Shown: in pieces, positions 43,753 to 53,401 of the stretch
Layout: the number at the start of each line of letters is the position of its first letter
How positions within the stretch are numbered: position 1 is the stretch's first letter
Assembly: GCF_000708885.1 (NCBI RefSeq)
Contig: NZ_JEOE01000005.1
Span: 1 to 64,000 of the forward strand
Reading direction: 5' to 3'
Length of the DNA: 64,000 bases
DNA from: Cellulomonas sp. HZM
Lineage (GTDB): Bacteria > Actinomycetota > Actinomycetes > Actinomycetales > Cellulomonadaceae
Program-made: the position numbers and the translations under genes
The notes under the pieces: generated by a model
The model's database searches: none
Seen by the model: only the letters and a program-made list of their open reading frames with translations
What the model was told of the DNA's origin: nothing

Positions 43753-44592
43753 CTACAGCCGGCGCTCGCGGCGGTACAGCGACCGCGCCCAGACGTACCC
43801 TGCGACGCCGATGACGACGCACCACGCCACGGCCTGGACGACGGTCGCGCCGTCTAGCCCGGCACCGCCCGCGAGCAGGCCGCGCGCGGTGTCGATGACC
43901 GGCGTGAACGGCTGGTGCTCGGCGAACCAGCGGACCGGCCCGGGCATGGTGTCGACCGGCACGAACCCGCTCCCGAGGAACGGCAGGAGCAGCAGCACCA
44001 TGGGCAGGTTGCTCGCCGACTCGACGCTGCGGGCGTGCAGCCCCATCGCGACGCACAGCCAGTTGAGCGCGAGCCCGAGCAGCACGAGCAGGCCCACGAG
44101 AGCGAGCCAGTCCGACGGTCCCGCGTCGGGCCGGTAGCCCATCGCGAACGCCGCGCCGAGAACGAGCACGACCGCGACGAGCGCCTGCACGAGGAAGCCC
44201 AGCACCATGCCCGACAGCACGGACCCGGACGAGATCGCCATGGTCCGGAAGCGGGCCATGATGCCGCCGGCGGCGTCCATCGCGGCGCTCGTCGCGACCG
44301 ACGTGGCGCCCCCGACGACCGTGATCACGAGCAGCGTCGGAGCGATGAACGCGAGGTACGCGGCGCGGCCGTCGGCCCCGGGGGTCACACCCGGCGCGAC
44401 GCCGGCACCGAACGCACCGCCGAACACGTACACGAGAAGCACCAGCATCACCAGCGGTCCGACGACGAGGAACACCGTCAGCGCCGGGTAGCGCACCGCG
44501 CGCAGCAGGCTGCGGCCGAGCATCGTCAGGACGTCGGACACCGGGCGGGGGCGCAGGGTCGGGTGCGTCGGGGGGATGGCGACGGCGGTCAT
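43753..44592 (-). CDS. ABC-2 type permease (DrrB-like)
   Basis: A 279-residue membrane subunit with six hydrophobic segments. It carries the ABC-2 motif around [17 protein letters not shown] and the late [15 protein letters not shown]. The ATG at 44592 overlaps the ATPase stop (ATGA). Together they form a daunorubicin-resistance-type exporter; the cargo is unknown. Confidence 0.9.
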   Translation of the reverse strand: MTAVAIPPTHPTLRPRPVSDVLTMLGRSLLRAVRYPALTVFLVVGPLVMLVLLVYVFGGAFGAGVAPGVTPGADGRAAYLAFIAPTLLVITVVGGATSVATSAAMDAAGGIMARFRTMAISSGSVLSGMVLGFLVQALVAVVLVLGAAFAMGYRPDAGPSDWLALVGLLVLLGLALNWLCVAMGLHARSVESASNLPMVLLLLPFLGSGFVPVDTMPGPVRWFAEHQPFTPVIDTARGLLAGGAGLDGATVVQAVAWCVVIGVAGYVWARSLYRRERRL

Positions 44593-45392
44593 CGGACGGC
44601 CTCCTGGTCTGTGGTGGTGGTCTCGGCGGGGGTCGCGGCTGCGGGCTCGGTGAGCGCGAGGAACACGTCGTCGAGCGTCCCTGCGTCGTGCACCCGCTTG
44701 AGCTCGTCGGGCGTGCCCTGCGCGACGACCCGGCCCCCGTGCAGCACCGCGACCTGGTCGGCGAGCTGGTCGGCCTCCTCCAGGTACTGCGTGGTGAGCA
44801 GGATCGTGGTGCCGGCCGCGACGAGCGCGCGGACCTCGTCCCACAGCGTGCGGCGGCTGCGCGGGTCGAGGCCGGTGGTCGGCTCGTCGAGGAACACCAC
44901 CGCGGGTGCGCTGACGAGCGTCATCGCGAGGTCGAGCTTGCGCCTCATGCCGCCCGAGTAGGTCGAGACGGGCTTGTCCGCGGCATCGGTCAGCGCGAAC
45001 CGCTCGAGCAGCTCCGCGACGCGCTCGCGGCCCTCGGCACGGCCCAGGTGCGCGAGCCGCACCATGAGCCGCAGGTTCTCGGCTCCCGTGAGCAGCTCGT
45101 CGACCGCCGTGACCTGGCCGGTCACGCCGATGGACGCACGCACGGCATCGGCCTCGCGCACCACGTCGTGCCCGGCGACGCGGACGGTCCCGGCGTCGGG
45201 GGCGAGCAGCGTGGACAGCACGCCGACGGTCGTCGTCTTCCCGGCGCCGTTCGCCCCGAGCAGCGCGGTGACGGTGCCGGCGGGCACGACGAGGTCGACG
45301 TCGTCGAGGACCAGCTGGTCGCCCGACCTCGAGCGGTAGGACTTGCGCAGGCCCGCGACCTGGATCGCGGGCTCGGTGGGGATGGTGGGCAT
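44589..45392 (-). CDS. ABC transporter ATPase (DrrA-like)
   Basis: A 267-residue ABC ATPase: Walker [12 protein letters not shown], signature [15 protein letters not shown], Walker [16 protein letters not shown]. The C-terminal [11 protein letters not shown] is typical of DrrA. ATG at 45392 is chosen over one 15 codons upstream because GGGAGC lies 6 nt before it. Its promoter (TTGCCC - 17 bp - TAGCGT, minus strand) contains a probable operator for the divergent regulator. Confidence 0.9.
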   Translation of the reverse strand: MPTIPTEPAIQVAGLRKSYRSRSGDQLVLDDVDLVVPAGTVTALLGANGAGKTTTVGVLSTLLAPDAGTVRVAGHDVVREADAVRASIGVTGQVTAVDELLTGAENLRLMVRLAHLGRAEGRERVAELLERFALTDAADKPVSTYSGGMRRKLDLAMTLVSAPAVVFLDEPTTGLDPRSRRTLWDEVRALVAAGTTILLTTQYLEEADQLADQVAVLHGGRVVAQGTPDELKRVHDAGTLDDVFLALTEPAAATPAETTTTDQEAVR

Positions 45393-45438
45393 CGGGGCGC
45401 TCCCGGCTCGTCGTGCATCGGACTTTCCGACGGACAAA

Positions 45439-45581
45439 ACGCTACGTTGCGTTCACATGCAGGGCAACAACGATCACGCACCGAGGGGACAAATAACCAG
45501 GTCAGCGCGGAGAAATTGTTGCAGCGAACGTGAACGCAACGCAATGTGCGCGTTGCAACCGGCTGCTCCGAACGCTACGGT
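45439..45581. promoter_or_regulatory. divergent promoters with inverted operator copies (drrAB-like / regulator)
   Basis: Minus strand: TTGCCC (45462-45467), 17 bp, TAGCGT (45439-45444). Plus strand: TTGCAA (45553-45558), 17 bp, TACGGT (45576-45581). A 12-bp motif GTGAACGCAACG occurs twice in opposite orientation: minus strand at 45445-45456, exactly filling the spacer of the transporter promoter, and plus strand at 45530-45541, just upstream of the regulator -35. GCAACAA/TTGTTGC (45464-45470 and 45516-45522) form another dyad. This looks like an autoregulated repressor region. Confidence 0.65.
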
Positions 45582-45612
45582 GGAGCCGTCCGACGACGAC
45601 CAGGAGGCCGCG

Positions 45613-46326
45613 TTGCCCGGAGGCAGGCTCACCCAGCACGACCGCAGGCAGATCGCCCAGGGGCTGGCCGCCGACCTCCCGTACGCCGAGATCGCGCGCC
45701 GGCTCGACCGCCCGACGTCCACCGTCACGCGCGAGGTGAACCGCAACGGCGGTGCGTCGGCCTACCGCGCGGAGCAGGCCCATCGCGCCACCGAGCGCCG
45801 GTCGCACCGCAGACGCGAGCCCTCGCGCACCGCCACCCGGGCCACGACGCGGTCCGACGGACGCGACGCCGCCGCCGTGCGCGAGTACGAGGCCGTCTTC
45901 ACCGCGATCATGGTGCGCCAGGGTGTGCCGACGATGATGGCCCGCGTGCTGACCTGCTTGTACACGACCGACGCGGGCAGTCTCACGGCGGCCGAGCTCG
46001 TCGAGCGTCTCGGAGTGAGCGCCGGCTCGATCTCGAAGGCCGTGGCGGGCCTCGAGGAGCTCGGCCTCGTGAGCCGCGAGCGCGGCGAGGGGCGCCGCGA
46101 GCGGTACGTCGCCGACGGGGACGTCTGGTACCAGTCGATCGTCGCCGCGGCCCGCACCAACGCGGACCTCGCGAGCACGGCGCGCGAGGGCGTCGCGGTT
46201 CTCGGCGCGGGGACGCCGGCCGGCATCCGGCTGCAGAGCATGGCGCAGTTCCTGGACTTCGTCGGCGACAGTCTGACGCAGGCGGCGCACCGCGCCAGGG
46301 AGCTGTTCCCGCAGACGAGCGACTGA
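45613..46326 (+). CDS. two-HTH regulator: IS30-type helix-turn-helix plus MarR/GbsR-like winged helix
   Basis: 237 residues. Residues 6-50 (L-T-Q-H-D-R-R-Q-I-A-Q-G-L then I-A-R-R-L-D-R-P-T-S-T-V-T-R-E-V-N-R-N-G-G) form the HTH_38 module best known from IS30 transposases. An Arg-rich linker (60-88) leads to a winged helix (about 95-170, A-E-L-V-E-R-L-G-V-S-A-G-S-I-S-K-A-V) like GbsR/MarR. No transposase catalytic domain is present, so it is a regulator. TTG at 45613 is chosen because AGGAGG lies 5 nt upstream and a TTGCAA/TACGGT promoter ends just before. Likely controls the divergent exporter and itself. Confidence 0.82.
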   Translation: MPGGRLTQHDRRQIAQGLAADLPYAEIARRLDRPTSTVTREVNRNGGASAYRAEQAHRATERRSHRRREPSRTATRATTRSDGRDAAAVREYEAVFTAIMVRQGVPTMMARVLTCLYTTDAGSLTAAELVERLGVSAGSISKAVAGLEELGLVSRERGEGRRERYVADGDVWYQSIVAAARTNADLASTAREGVAVLGAGTPAGIRLQSMAQFLDFVGDSLTQAAHRARELFPQTSD

Positions 46327-46330
46327 CCCC

Positions 46331-46346
46331 CGGAAGTCTCCTTCCG
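46331..46346 (+). terminator. short hairpin after the regulator gene
   Basis: CGGAAG - TCTC - CTTCCG, a perfect 6-bp stem directly after the stop codon and before the helR promoter. Confidence 0.5.
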
Positions 46347-46365
46347 TATTCAACGTATAACCCAC

Positions 46366-46390
46366 GGGGGGTCTTGCGGCAAGGCCCCCC
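46366..46390. promoter_or_regulatory. rifamycin-associated element (RAE)-like palindrome upstream of helR
   Basis: A 25-bp dyad: GGGGGG-T-CTTGC (46366-46377), central G, GCAAG-G-CCCCCC (46379-46390), one non-Watson-Crick position. The core CTTGCGGCAAG flanked by G and C runs matches the RAE that precedes rifamycin-inducible genes in actinomycetes, as I recall it. It overlaps the expected transcription start just after a TATAAC hexamer (46356-46361) and lies 22 bp before the GTG at 46413. Confidence 0.75.
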
Positions 46391-46412
46391 TGCAGGCGGA
46401 TCATCTCCGCTC

Positions 46413-48584
46413 GTGACATCGACGAGCTCCCCCTTCGCCCTGCCCGCAACCCGGTCCGCCAAGGCCGACCCGGCACTGATCGCCGGCGACGAGCGGCACC
46501 TCGCGGCGATCGAGGCCGCGCTCGCGGCGCAGGTCGCGACGCTCGAACGCAGGCTCGACGAGGCTCGTCGGCAGACGTACCGCGCGGGCACCGAGGCGCT
46601 CGAGCGCGACCAGGAGGTGCAGCGGACCAGCGCGCGGCTGCGCACGCTGCGCCGCTACGGCATCGACCTGTGCCTCGGTCGCATGGTCCCGGCGGACGGG
46701 TCGGCCCCCGTGTACGTCGGTCGCCTCGGTCTGACCGGCGCGGACGACGAGCGCCTGCTGGTGGACTGGCGCTCACCCGCTGCGGAGCCCTTCTTCGCCG
46801 CGACGCACGCCGACCCGCACTGCCTGACCAGCCGGCGCCGCTACCGGTGGACCGGGCGGCGTGTGACGGACTACTGGGACGAGGTCTTCGACCCCGACGG
46901 CGCGGAGAGCACCGTCGCGCTCGACGACCAGTCGGCATTCGTCGCGAGCCTGGGCGCGAGCAGGTCGACGCGCATGCGGGACGTGCTCGGCACGATCGCC
47001 GCGGACCAGGACGCGATCATCCGCGCGGGGTCGGCGGGCGCGCTCGTCGTCGACGGCGGACCCGGGACGGGCAAGACCGTGGTGGCGCTGCACCGCACCG
47101 CGTACCTGCTGTACTCCGACCCGCGGCTGGGGCACCACCGCGGCGGCGTGCTGCTCGTGGGCCCGAGCCGGCCGTACCTGGACTACGTCGAGGACGTGCT
47201 GCCGAGCCTCGGCGAGGAGGGCGTGCGCACGTGCACCCTGCGCGACCTCGTGACCGAGGGCGGCGGGGCGGGCCTCGAGGTCGGTGCGACGGCGGCGCGG
47301 CTCAAGTCGTCGGGCGCGATGGTCGACGCGATCGAACCCGCGGTGCGGTTCTACGAGAACCTGCCGACGCAGGCGATGACGGTCGAGACGCCGTGGGCGG
47401 ACGTGCGCGTCGAGCCCGCGGACTGGCGCGAGGCGTTCGGGGCGCCGGACCCCGACCTGCCGCACAACGAGGCGCGCGACGAGATCCGCGACGCGCTGCT
47501 CGACGTCCTCGTCGACAAGCTTGGGGACACGCTCGGGGACACGCTCGGCGACGACGAGGTGCCGGCCGACCAGCTGCGCCGAGCACTGCTGCGGGACCGC
47601 GGGCTCACGCGGGCGCTCGACCGCGCGTGGCCGACGATCGACGCCGCGGACCTCGTCGGCGACCTGTGGACCGTGCCCGCCTACCTGCACCTGTGCGCGC
47701 CGTGGCTGTCCGCCGACGAACGCGCCGCGCTGCGCCGCGACGACGCACAGGCCTGGACCGAGCACGACCTGCCGCTGCTCGATGCGGCGCGCCGCCGGCT
47801 CGGCGATCCCGAGGCCTCCGGCCGTCGAGCGCGTCGCGACGCCGTGGTCGCCGCGGAGCGGGAGTACATGACGCAGGTCGTGGACCACCTGATCGAGACC
47901 GACCAGAGCGACCTGCAGATCATGAAGATGCTCCGCGGCGAGGACCTGCGCGCGGCTCTCGTCGACGACGCCGCGCTGCCGGATGCCGAGCCGGACACGC
48001 TCGCGGGGCCGTTCGCGCACGTCGTGGTCGACGAGGCGCAGGAGCTCACCGACGCCCAGTGGCGCATGCTGCTCGCACGCTGCCCGTCCGGGAGCCTCAC
48101 CGTCGTGGGTGACCGGGCGCAGGCGCGGCACGGGTTCGCCGAGCCGTGGGCGGAACGGCTGCGGCGCGTCGGTGCGCGCGACGTGCGGGTCGCCACGCTC
48201 GGCATCAACTACCGCACGCCGCAGGAGGTCATGGCCGAGGCCGAGCCGGCGATCCGCGCCGCGATCCCCGACGCCAACGTCCCGGTGTCGGTGCGCAGCT
48301 CGGGGATCCCCGTGGTGCACGGGCCGACGAGTGCGCGCGACGAGATCCTCGACGCGTGGCTCGCTGCGCACGACGAGGGGGTCGCGTGCGTCGTCGGGGA
48401 CGCCTCGTTCGCTGCGCGGGACCGCGTGCGCTCGCTCACGCCCGAGCTCGCCAAGGGGCTCGAGTTCGACCTCGTCGTGGTCGTCGAGCCGGACGCGTTC
48501 GGCGACGGGATCGAGGGCGCGGTGGACCGCTACGTCGCGATGACGCGCGCGACGAGCGAGCTGGTGGTGCTCACCGGGTCATGA
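46413..48584 (+). CDS. helR: HelD-family RNA polymerase-associated motor protein, probably HelR
   Basis: A 723-residue UvrD-like SF1 protein. An N-terminal antiparallel coiled coil (about 15-75: long runs of E, R, A and Q ending in R-R-Y-G-I-D-L-C-L-G-R) matches the arm that enters RNA polymerase in HelD. The ATPase has Walker A G215-G-P-G-T-G-K-T222, Walker B V-V-V-D-E-A-Q-E-L-T near 540, and the C-terminal motif Y-V-A-M-T-R-A-T-S-E. HelD proteins clear stalled RNA polymerase; the subgroup behind an RAE (HelR) displaces rifamycins and gives tolerance. The RAE-like palindrome upstream supports helR. The GTG start lacks a strong ribosome-binding site. A short tandem repeat (L-G-D-T twice) lies near residue 370. 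Confidence 0.87.
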   Translation: MTSTSSPFALPATRSAKADPALIAGDERHLAAIEAALAAQVATLERRLDEARRQTYRAGTEALERDQEVQRTSARLRTLRRYGIDLCLGRMVPADGSAPVYVGRLGLTGADDERLLVDWRSPAAEPFFAATHADPHCLTSRRRYRWTGRRVTDYWDEVFDPDGAESTVALDDQSAFVASLGASRSTRMRDVLGTIAADQDAIIRAGSAGALVVDGGPGTGKTVVALHRTAYLLYSDPRLGHHRGGVLLVGPSRPYLDYVEDVLPSLGEEGVRTCTLRDLVTEGGGAGLEVGATAARLKSSGAMVDAIEPAVRFYENLPTQAMTVETPWADVRVEPADWREAFGAPDPDLPHNEARDEIRDALLDVLVDKLGDTLGDTLGDDEVPADQLRRALLRDRGLTRALDRAWPTIDAADLVGDLWTVPAYLHLCAPWLSADERAALRRDDAQAWTEHDLPLLDAARRRLGDPEASGRRARRDAVVAAEREYMTQVVDHLIETDQSDLQIMKMLRGEDLRAALVDDAALPDAEPDTLAGPFAHVVVDEAQELTDAQWRMLLARCPSGSLTVVGDRAQARHGFAEPWAERLRRVGARDVRVATLGINYRTPQEVMAEAEPAIRAAIPDANVPVSVRSSGIPVVHGPTSARDEILDAWLAAHDEGVACVVGDASFAARDRVRSLTPELAKGLEFDLVVVVEPDAFGDGIEGAVDRYVAMTRATSELVVLTGS

Positions 48585-48602
48585 ACCCGGTCACGACCGG
48601 GT
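48585..48602. terminator. hairpin between helR and the convergent adhesin gene
   Basis: ACCCGGT - CACG - ACCGGGT, perfect 7-bp stem directly after the helR stop, 16 bp from the end of the convergent gene. Confidence 0.6.
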
Positions 48603-48617
48603 GGCCGCAGCATCCCG

Positions 48618-51600
48618 TCAGTCGCGCCGCCGCCGACGCGTCGCCAGCGCGAGGAGCGCGCCGCCGCCGAGCAGGAACGTCAGCACCGCGAGCGCGGGCG
48701 TGCGGGCGTCCGACCCCGTGGTCGCGAGCGGCGGGGTGCTCGGGGTGGGGCTCGGCGACGGGCTGGGAGCCGGCGTGCTGGGGCTCGGTGTCGGCGTCGG
48801 GCTCGGCGGCACGTCCGGGGTGAACGTGTTGGTCACGTCCGCGACCGGGACCGGGTCGGCGCCGGCCTCCCCGAGGGTCACGGTGATCGGGTCGGGCGTC
48901 GGGCCCCACTCGCCGCCGTCGACCGGGTCGGGCGCGTCCTCGGTCACGACGCACTCGGACCCGATCCACAGGTCGTCGCTCGTGATCGTCGTCGTCTCGC
49001 CCGCGTGCACCGACCACGTGCCCGAGCCGTCGGTCTCACCGTCGAACGTGCAGGTCCAGGTGCCCGTGTAGACCACGTCGTCGGGCACCGAGCCGTCGGG
49101 CGCGTCGAGGGTCTTGGTGATCGAGAACCCGGTCGACGCGAGCCGGGTGTTGGTCACGGTGACCGTCGTCGTGGGCGACGTCGAGCCGACGAGGAAGTAC
49201 CCGGCGGGGCTCACGGTCACGTCGTAGTTCGGGTCGTCCGCCTCGGTGGCGCGCACCTGGGTCCCGACGGGGATGCCGGTGATCGTCTGCGAGTCGCCGG
49301 GGGCGAGCGTGACCGACGACGGCGTGAGCGTCTCGGTGTCGCCGCGGAAGTCGCGGGCGTCGAGGTCGATCGTGAACGTCGTGCCGTCCGGGATCGGCAG
49401 CGAGTCGTCGCCCACCTGCTTGGTGACGACGAGACTCGCGTCGGCGACGAAACCCGCGTCGAGGTCCGGGTCGTTCTGCCCGGGCGCGCCGGCCGTGTAG
49501 GCCACGTCGCCCTGCGTGCCGGCGCCGTTCGGCACCGCGTCGGAGTCGACCGCGCGGTCGTTGCCCGCGGCGGTCGTCGTGAAGCGCACGTCGGACCACG
49601 CGACCGTGCCGAACGTGGGGTCGCCGCTGAACAGGTCGCCCGTCGTCGGCTTCACGAACCGGACGGTGTAGTCGCCTCCGCGCGGGAGGAAGCCGGGGGT
49701 CCCGCCGGGCGTGCCCGCCGAGCTGAAGTAGTACTGCCCGTTCGCGTCGGTGGTGGTCGTCCCGATGATCGTGCCGTCGTCGTCGAGGAGCTGCACCGTG
49801 AGGCCGGGGATCGGCGGCTCGTCGGGGTCCTGGACGCCGTCCTGGTCGGCGTCGAACCACGCGACGTTGCCGATCTGGATGGGCGCCTCGACGAGCATCG
49901 CGGCCACGTCGCCGAGCCCGCCGGCCTTCGACAGCGCGCCCTCGATCGGCATCATCACCATGCGTCCGCGCTGCGCGGTGCCGGCCACGCCCGCGTCGCC
50001 GGTGGTGTTGTACCAGGCGAAGCCGTTGGTGCGGAACTCGCTGATGGTGTCGAAGCCCGTCGACGCGATCTGGTTCGCGCCAGGCAACGTCGCGAGACCA
50101 CCCGTGGTGATCTCCTGGTGCTCGTTGCCGCGGGTTCCCGCGAAGACGTTGCTGTCGTAGAAGAACTCGCGGCCGCCCGGACCCTGGTCAGGCTGAGTGC
50201 TGGCGGACGACTTCGAGCCCACGACGCCGTCGTTCTCGATCGCGTAGGTCCCCGACGCGGTGGGTGCCGCGATGAGCGTGTCACCGCTCGAGAACGCCTC
50301 GTAGGTCGGGGTCGACGTCCCGGCCGGGGCGTCCGGCGCGATGTTCTGGTAGCCCATCTGGAACCCGAACCGGTCCGCGAAGCCGAGCACCAGGTCGCCG
50401 TCGGAGGAGAACGCGAGGTCGGTCAGCATCGGCTGCGGCCAGGCGAGCTGCCCGGGGTTGTTGTTGGTCATCATCGCGGCCGGGTCGAACGTGTTCGTCC
50501 ACGGGTGCCACAGGCACGACTGCTCGAACCCCGCCTGGCTGCACGTCGCGCTGCCGGGGCTGAACGCCGGGCCCTTCTGGTAGTCGAGCGGGACGCGCAG
50601 CACCTGGGACGACGACGACGCGAGGTCGGTGGCGTCCGCCTCCGGCACGGCGCGCACCACGGCGTGCATCCCGGCGGTGCTGCTCGCGGTCGCGCCCTCG
50701 ATGTACCCGACGAGGATCTGCCCGTGCTGCACGGCCAGCGCCCAGGGCCGGTCGTCGGAGGCCAGCCCCAGCGGGATCGTCGTGCGCAGCGTCTTCGACG
50801 CGATGTCGACGACCTCGATCTCCCGCAGGTGCAGGTTCATGACGTACAGCGCGGTGTTGTCGCCGCTGATCGCGATGCCGCCGATGCCGACGGTGCCGAT
50901 GTCCTCGAAGGCCTGGGCGTCCGCAGCCGGGTCCTGCGGCCGGATGAACCCGCCGCGACCGGAGTACGTCGCGTCGAACGTGCCGAAGTCGATGCCGAGG
51001 CCGGGGACGTCGTTCGGGACGCCGTTGGCCGGGTCCGCGGCGAGGTCGGGGCCGAGGTTGAGCCAGTCCTGCAGCGCACCGGGCGTCGAGCTGATCGTGC
51101 CGCTCGCGGGGTCGTAGGCGCCGGGCACGCGGTACACGCCCGCGAGCCCGAGCGGTCCGAGGTCCACCTGCCGCTTGAGCACGGCGGCCGTGAACAGGTC
51201 ACCCGTGCTCGGCTCCGCCGCGGTGCCCCACAGGCCACCGGTCTCGTCGAAGTGAGCCAGGATCGTGCGGCCACGCGGCAAGCCGAAGAACGGCGACGGC
51301 TGCGTGCCGTCGTTGACGAAGTTGAAGTCCGGCGCGGCACCCGCGGTGGTCCACTGGTCCTGCCAGGGGTACGCGGCCAGCGAGACGCCCGTCTGGGGCT
51401 GGCTCGGGTTCACCTGGTACTGGCGCTGGCCCGCGTAGTGCAGCGGGATCGCGAGCGGGGTGTCCTCGTCGGCCTTGTTGTAGTCGCCGAGCGCGCTGAC
51501 GCCGAAGTCGACGCCCGTGTCCCCCAGCGTCGCGACGTGCACGTTCGAGCCCGACTGTCCCGCGGCGGCGCCGAGCACCGAGAACGACGGGTACATGCCG

Positions 51601-51995
51601 GTCGGCAGGCCCGTGAACTGCACGCGGACCTGGTCGGTGAACGCGCCGGTCACCGGCAGCGTGTAGGTGCCGTCCACGCCGGACGTCGTCGTCCCGACGA
51701 CCGCACCGTGCGCGTCACGGGCCGTCACCGTCACGCCCGCCATGCCCCGGTCGTGCATCGTCGCCGGGTCGTTCGAGCCCACGTCGAGCACGCCGTCGGC
51801 GTCGAAGTCGCGGAAGACCGTGCCCGAGACCGTGCCGTCGGCCGCCGACGCGGGAGCCGCCAGGCCGAGGGTCACGCCGACCGCGACGGCTGCGGCGGTG
51901 AGCATCGCGCCCCCGGCGACGAGGGCCGCGGAACGCGTGCGCCTGTCGCGATCGCGCAGCGGTGCGCGTCGGCTGCGTCGGTGCGCGAGCGTCAC
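48618..51995 (-). CDS. cell-wall-anchored surface protein, SdrD-type repeats, LAXTG sorting signal
   Basis: A 1125-residue secreted protein. Its twin-Arg-rich N terminus and signal peptide end around A-P-A-S-A-A-D. An SdrD B-like repeat follows ([12 protein letters not shown]), then a large WD/NHL-like beta domain of about 550 residues with phrases such as [15 protein letters not shown] and [10 protein letters not shown] second SdrD B repeat ([14 protein letters not shown]), DUF5979-type Ig domains (V-V-T-K-Q-V, S-I-T-K-T-L-D) and a Pro/Ser/Thr wall-spanning linker come next. The sorting signal is L-A-T-T-G (1090-1094), a hydrophobic helix and an R5 tail. LAXTG is the class E sortase motif of actinobacteria. 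GTG at 51995 with GGGGAG upstream. Likely a surface or spore-type structural or adhesive protein. Confidence 0.85.
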   Translation of the reverse strand: MTLAHRRSRRAPLRDRDRRTRSAALVAGGAMLTAAAVAVGVTLGLAAPASAADGTVSGTVFRDFDADGVLDVGSNDPATMHDRGMAGVTVTARDAHGAVVGTTTSGVDGTYTLPVTGAFTDQVRVQFTGLPTGMYPSFSVLGAAAGQSGSNVHVATLGDTGVDFGVSALGDYNKADEDTPLAIPLHYAGQRQYQVNPSQPQTGVSLAAYPWQDQWTTAGAAPDFNFVNDGTQPSPFFGLPRGRTILAHFDETGGLWGTAAEPSTGDLFTAAVLKRQVDLGPLGLAGVYRVPGAYDPASGTISSTPGALQDWLNLGPDLAADPANGVPNDVPGLGIDFGTFDATYSGRGGFIRPQDPAADAQAFEDIGTVGIGGIAISGDNTALYVMNLHLREIEVVDIASKTLRTTIPLGLASDDRPWALAVQHGQILVGYIEGATASSTAGMHAVVRAVPEADATDLASSSSQVLRVPLDYQKGPAFSPGSATCSQAGFEQSCLWHPWTNTFDPAAMMTNNNPGQLAWPQPMLTDLAFSSDGDLVLGFADRFGFQMGYQNIAPDAPAGTSTPTYEAFSSGDTLIAAPTASGTYAIENDGVVGSKSSASTQPDQGPGGREFFYDSNVFAGTRGNEHQEITTGGLATLPGANQIASTGFDTISEFRTNGFAWYNTTGDAGVAGTAQRGRMVMMPIEGALSKAGGLGDVAAMLVEAPIQIGNVAWFDADQDGVQDPDEPPIPGLTVQLLDDDGTIIGTTTTDANGQYYFSSAGTPGGTPGFLPRGGDYTVRFVKPTTGDLFSGDPTFGTVAWSDVRFTTTAAGNDRAVDSDAVPNGAGTQGDVAYTAGAPGQNDPDLDAGFVADASLVVTKQVGDDSLPIPDGTTFTIDLDARDFRGDTETLTPSSVTLAPGDSQTITGIPVGTQVRATEADDPNYDVTVSPAGYFLVGSTSPTTTVTVTNTRLASTGFSITKTLDAPDGSVPDDVVYTGTWTCTFDGETDGSGTWSVHAGETTTITSDDLWIGSECVVTEDAPDPVDGGEWGPTPDPITVTLGEAGADPVPVADVTNTFTPDVPPSPTPTPSPSTPAPSPSPSPTPSTPPLATTGSDARTPALAVLTFLLGGGALLALATRRRRRD

Positions 51996-52133
51996 GAGAT
52001 CTCCCCGTCCTGGTGGCCGCCTGGCTGGTTCGACGCGGGCGCGGGCGCTCGCGTCGAAGCGGTCACTCTGGCACATGTTGCCCGGGCAATCGGCCTCAGT
52101 CCACCACCGCGGCGCCGACGACCGTGCTCGCCG

Positions 52134-52139
52134 TAGGGT
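52134..52139 (+). promoter_or_regulatory. leaderless -10 box of the lipoprotein gene
   Basis: TAGGGT seven bases before the ATG at 52147; no ribosome-binding site. A 12-bp perfect palindrome TTGCCCGGGCAA (52078-52089) lies 45 bp upstream, in the divergent region shared with the surface-protein gene. Confidence 0.55.
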
Positions 52140-52146
52140 TTCGCCC

Positions 52147-52860
52147 ATGTCCCGCCAGCGCCCGCGTGCCCGACGAACGCTGCGGTCGGCCGCCGTCGCC
52201 CAGGCGCTGCTGCTGGGCCTCGTGCTCGCGGGCTGCTCGGGCACGCCGGATCCTCGGCCCGTGACGGGCGAGGAGGCGCAGCGGCTCGCGGTCGCGCGGC
52301 TGTCGGTGTACGAGGCGCACCTCGTCGACCTCGACCTGCAGGTGCCCGTGCAGGGCCAGACGCTGCACATGAGCGGCCGGGCGGACATGCGCACGCACGC
52401 CGCGTCGGTGGTGGTGACGACGCAGGACCGGCCGCCGCGGTACGCGCTGCTGCAGTGGGACCTCGACCGCTCGGCGCTGCTCGAGCTGCCCTCGGCGACC
52501 GCTCCCGCCACGCTGCCGACCACGGGGTGGCAGGTCGCGGCGATCGACCCGACCGATGCGCTCGGCAGCGCGCTGCGGATCACGCTCAACCTCGCGTCGG
52601 ACCGCCCCGAGAACCCGGTGCTGCTGCAGCAGAACGGCGCGCAGCTCGTCGGGACGGACACTGTCGACGGCACGAAGGTCGACGTGTTCACGGCTCCGGG
52701 CGCCGACGGCAGGACCGACGAGCGGTTGCACTACCTGGTCGACGCGAAGGGCACGCTGCACCGCGTGGACGCGGACACGGGGGCCGACGACCATCTCGTC
52801 ATCACGCTGCGCCCCTCGTCGTCGACCGCTCCCGTGACGCTCACGCCATCCCTGGGCTGA
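52147..52860 (+). CDS. predicted lipoprotein, LolA/LppX-like beta fold suspected
   Basis: 237 residues: a basic N terminus and a signal with lipobox L-A-G-C30. A soluble domain follows with [17 protein letters not shown], a [11 protein letters not shown] segment, a [11 protein letters not shown] strand and a final strand L-V-I-T-L-R-P. The strand pattern recalls lipid-carrier lipoproteins of the LppX/LolA kind but is not diagnostic. The ATG at 52147 fits leaderless initiation. The 3' end overlaps the convergent PadR gene by 20 bp. Confidence 0.75.
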   Translation: MSRQRPRARRTLRSAAVAQALLLGLVLAGCSGTPDPRPVTGEEAQRLAVARLSVYEAHLVDLDLQVPVQGQTLHMSGRADMRTHAASVVVTTQDRPPRYALLQWDLDRSALLELPSATAPATLPTTGWQVAAIDPTDALGSALRITLNLASDRPENPVLLQQNGAQLVGTDTVDGTKVDVFTAPGADGRTDERLHYLVDAKGTLHRVDADTGADDHLVITLRPSSSTAPVTLTPSLG

Positions 52861-53362
52861 GCGACTCGAGCGACTCGCGCGCCCACCGTGCCTGCGCCCG
52901 GGCGGTCGCCTCGCCTGCGGCGATCGTGACGAGGAACCACCGCTTGTCCGGGTGGTCCGGCTCCGCCTCGACCTCGGTGCGGATGCTCGCGAGGGTCGCC
53001 AGCGTCGCCTGGGCCTCGTCGGCGGCGTCGCGCAGCAGGTCCAGGCAGGCCTCCTCGCCGAGCGTGCTGCCGAAGAACAGCCGCAGCAGGAGCCCGTTGC
53101 GCGGGGGCGTGCGCTCGACGGGCGTGCGCAGCAGGTCGCGCAGGCGCGTGCGGCCGGCAGCGGTGATCGTGAAGCGGCCGTCGTCCTTGGCGACCAGCCC
53201 GTCGGCCTCGAGCCGCGCGAGCGCGGGGTAGATCTGGCCGAAGCTCTCGCTCCAGAAGTGGCCGAGCGTCGAGACGATCGCGGCGCGCAGGGCGTAGCCC
53301 GTCATGGGCTCGACGCTCAGGGCGCCGAGCACGGCGAGATCGGTCTGGGGACGGCGGCTCAT
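52841..53362 (-). CDS. PadR family transcriptional regulator (second)
   Basis: A 173-residue regulator. Winged helix at residues 9-80 (D-L-A-V-L-G-A-L-S-V-E-P-M-T-G-Y-A-L-R then F-G-Q-I-Y-P-A-L-A-R-L-E-A-D-G-L). A C-terminal helical domain (90-170) reads F-F-G-S-T-L-G-E-E-A-C-L-D-L-L. A TATAGT -10 lies 7 nt before the ATG at 53362 (leaderless). A 15-bp dyad between its -10 and that of the divergent membrane-protein gene is its likely operator. Unlike the PadR at 4194-4841 it is not coupled to an enzyme gene. Confidence 0.88.
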   Translation of the reverse strand: MSRRPQTDLAVLGALSVEPMTGYALRAAIVSTLGHFWSESFGQIYPALARLEADGLVAKDDGRFTITAAGRTRLRDLLRTPVERTPPRNGLLLRLFFGSTLGEEACLDLLRDAADEAQATLATLASIRTEVEAEPDHPDKRWFLVTIAAGEATARAQARWARESLESLSPGMA

Positions 53363-53369
53363 GGGAGTG

Positions 53370-53390
53370 ACTATATCTGGCAGATATGGT
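53370..53390. promoter_or_regulatory. shared PadR operator with back-to-back -10 boxes
   Basis: Minus strand -10 TATAGT (53370-53375) and plus strand -10 TATGGT (53385-53390) face away from each other across the dyad ATATCTG-G-CAGATAT (53373-53387), which overlaps both. One bound PadR dimer would block both promoters. Confidence 0.7.
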
Positions 53391-53401
53391 CTGATGTGCG
53401 C

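Noticed and set aside
45613-46326. IS30-like HTH suggested a transposase remnant
   Set aside because: No rve/DDE catalytic domain, no inverted repeats, intact frame, own promoter and a second regulatory HTH domain; it is a regulator.
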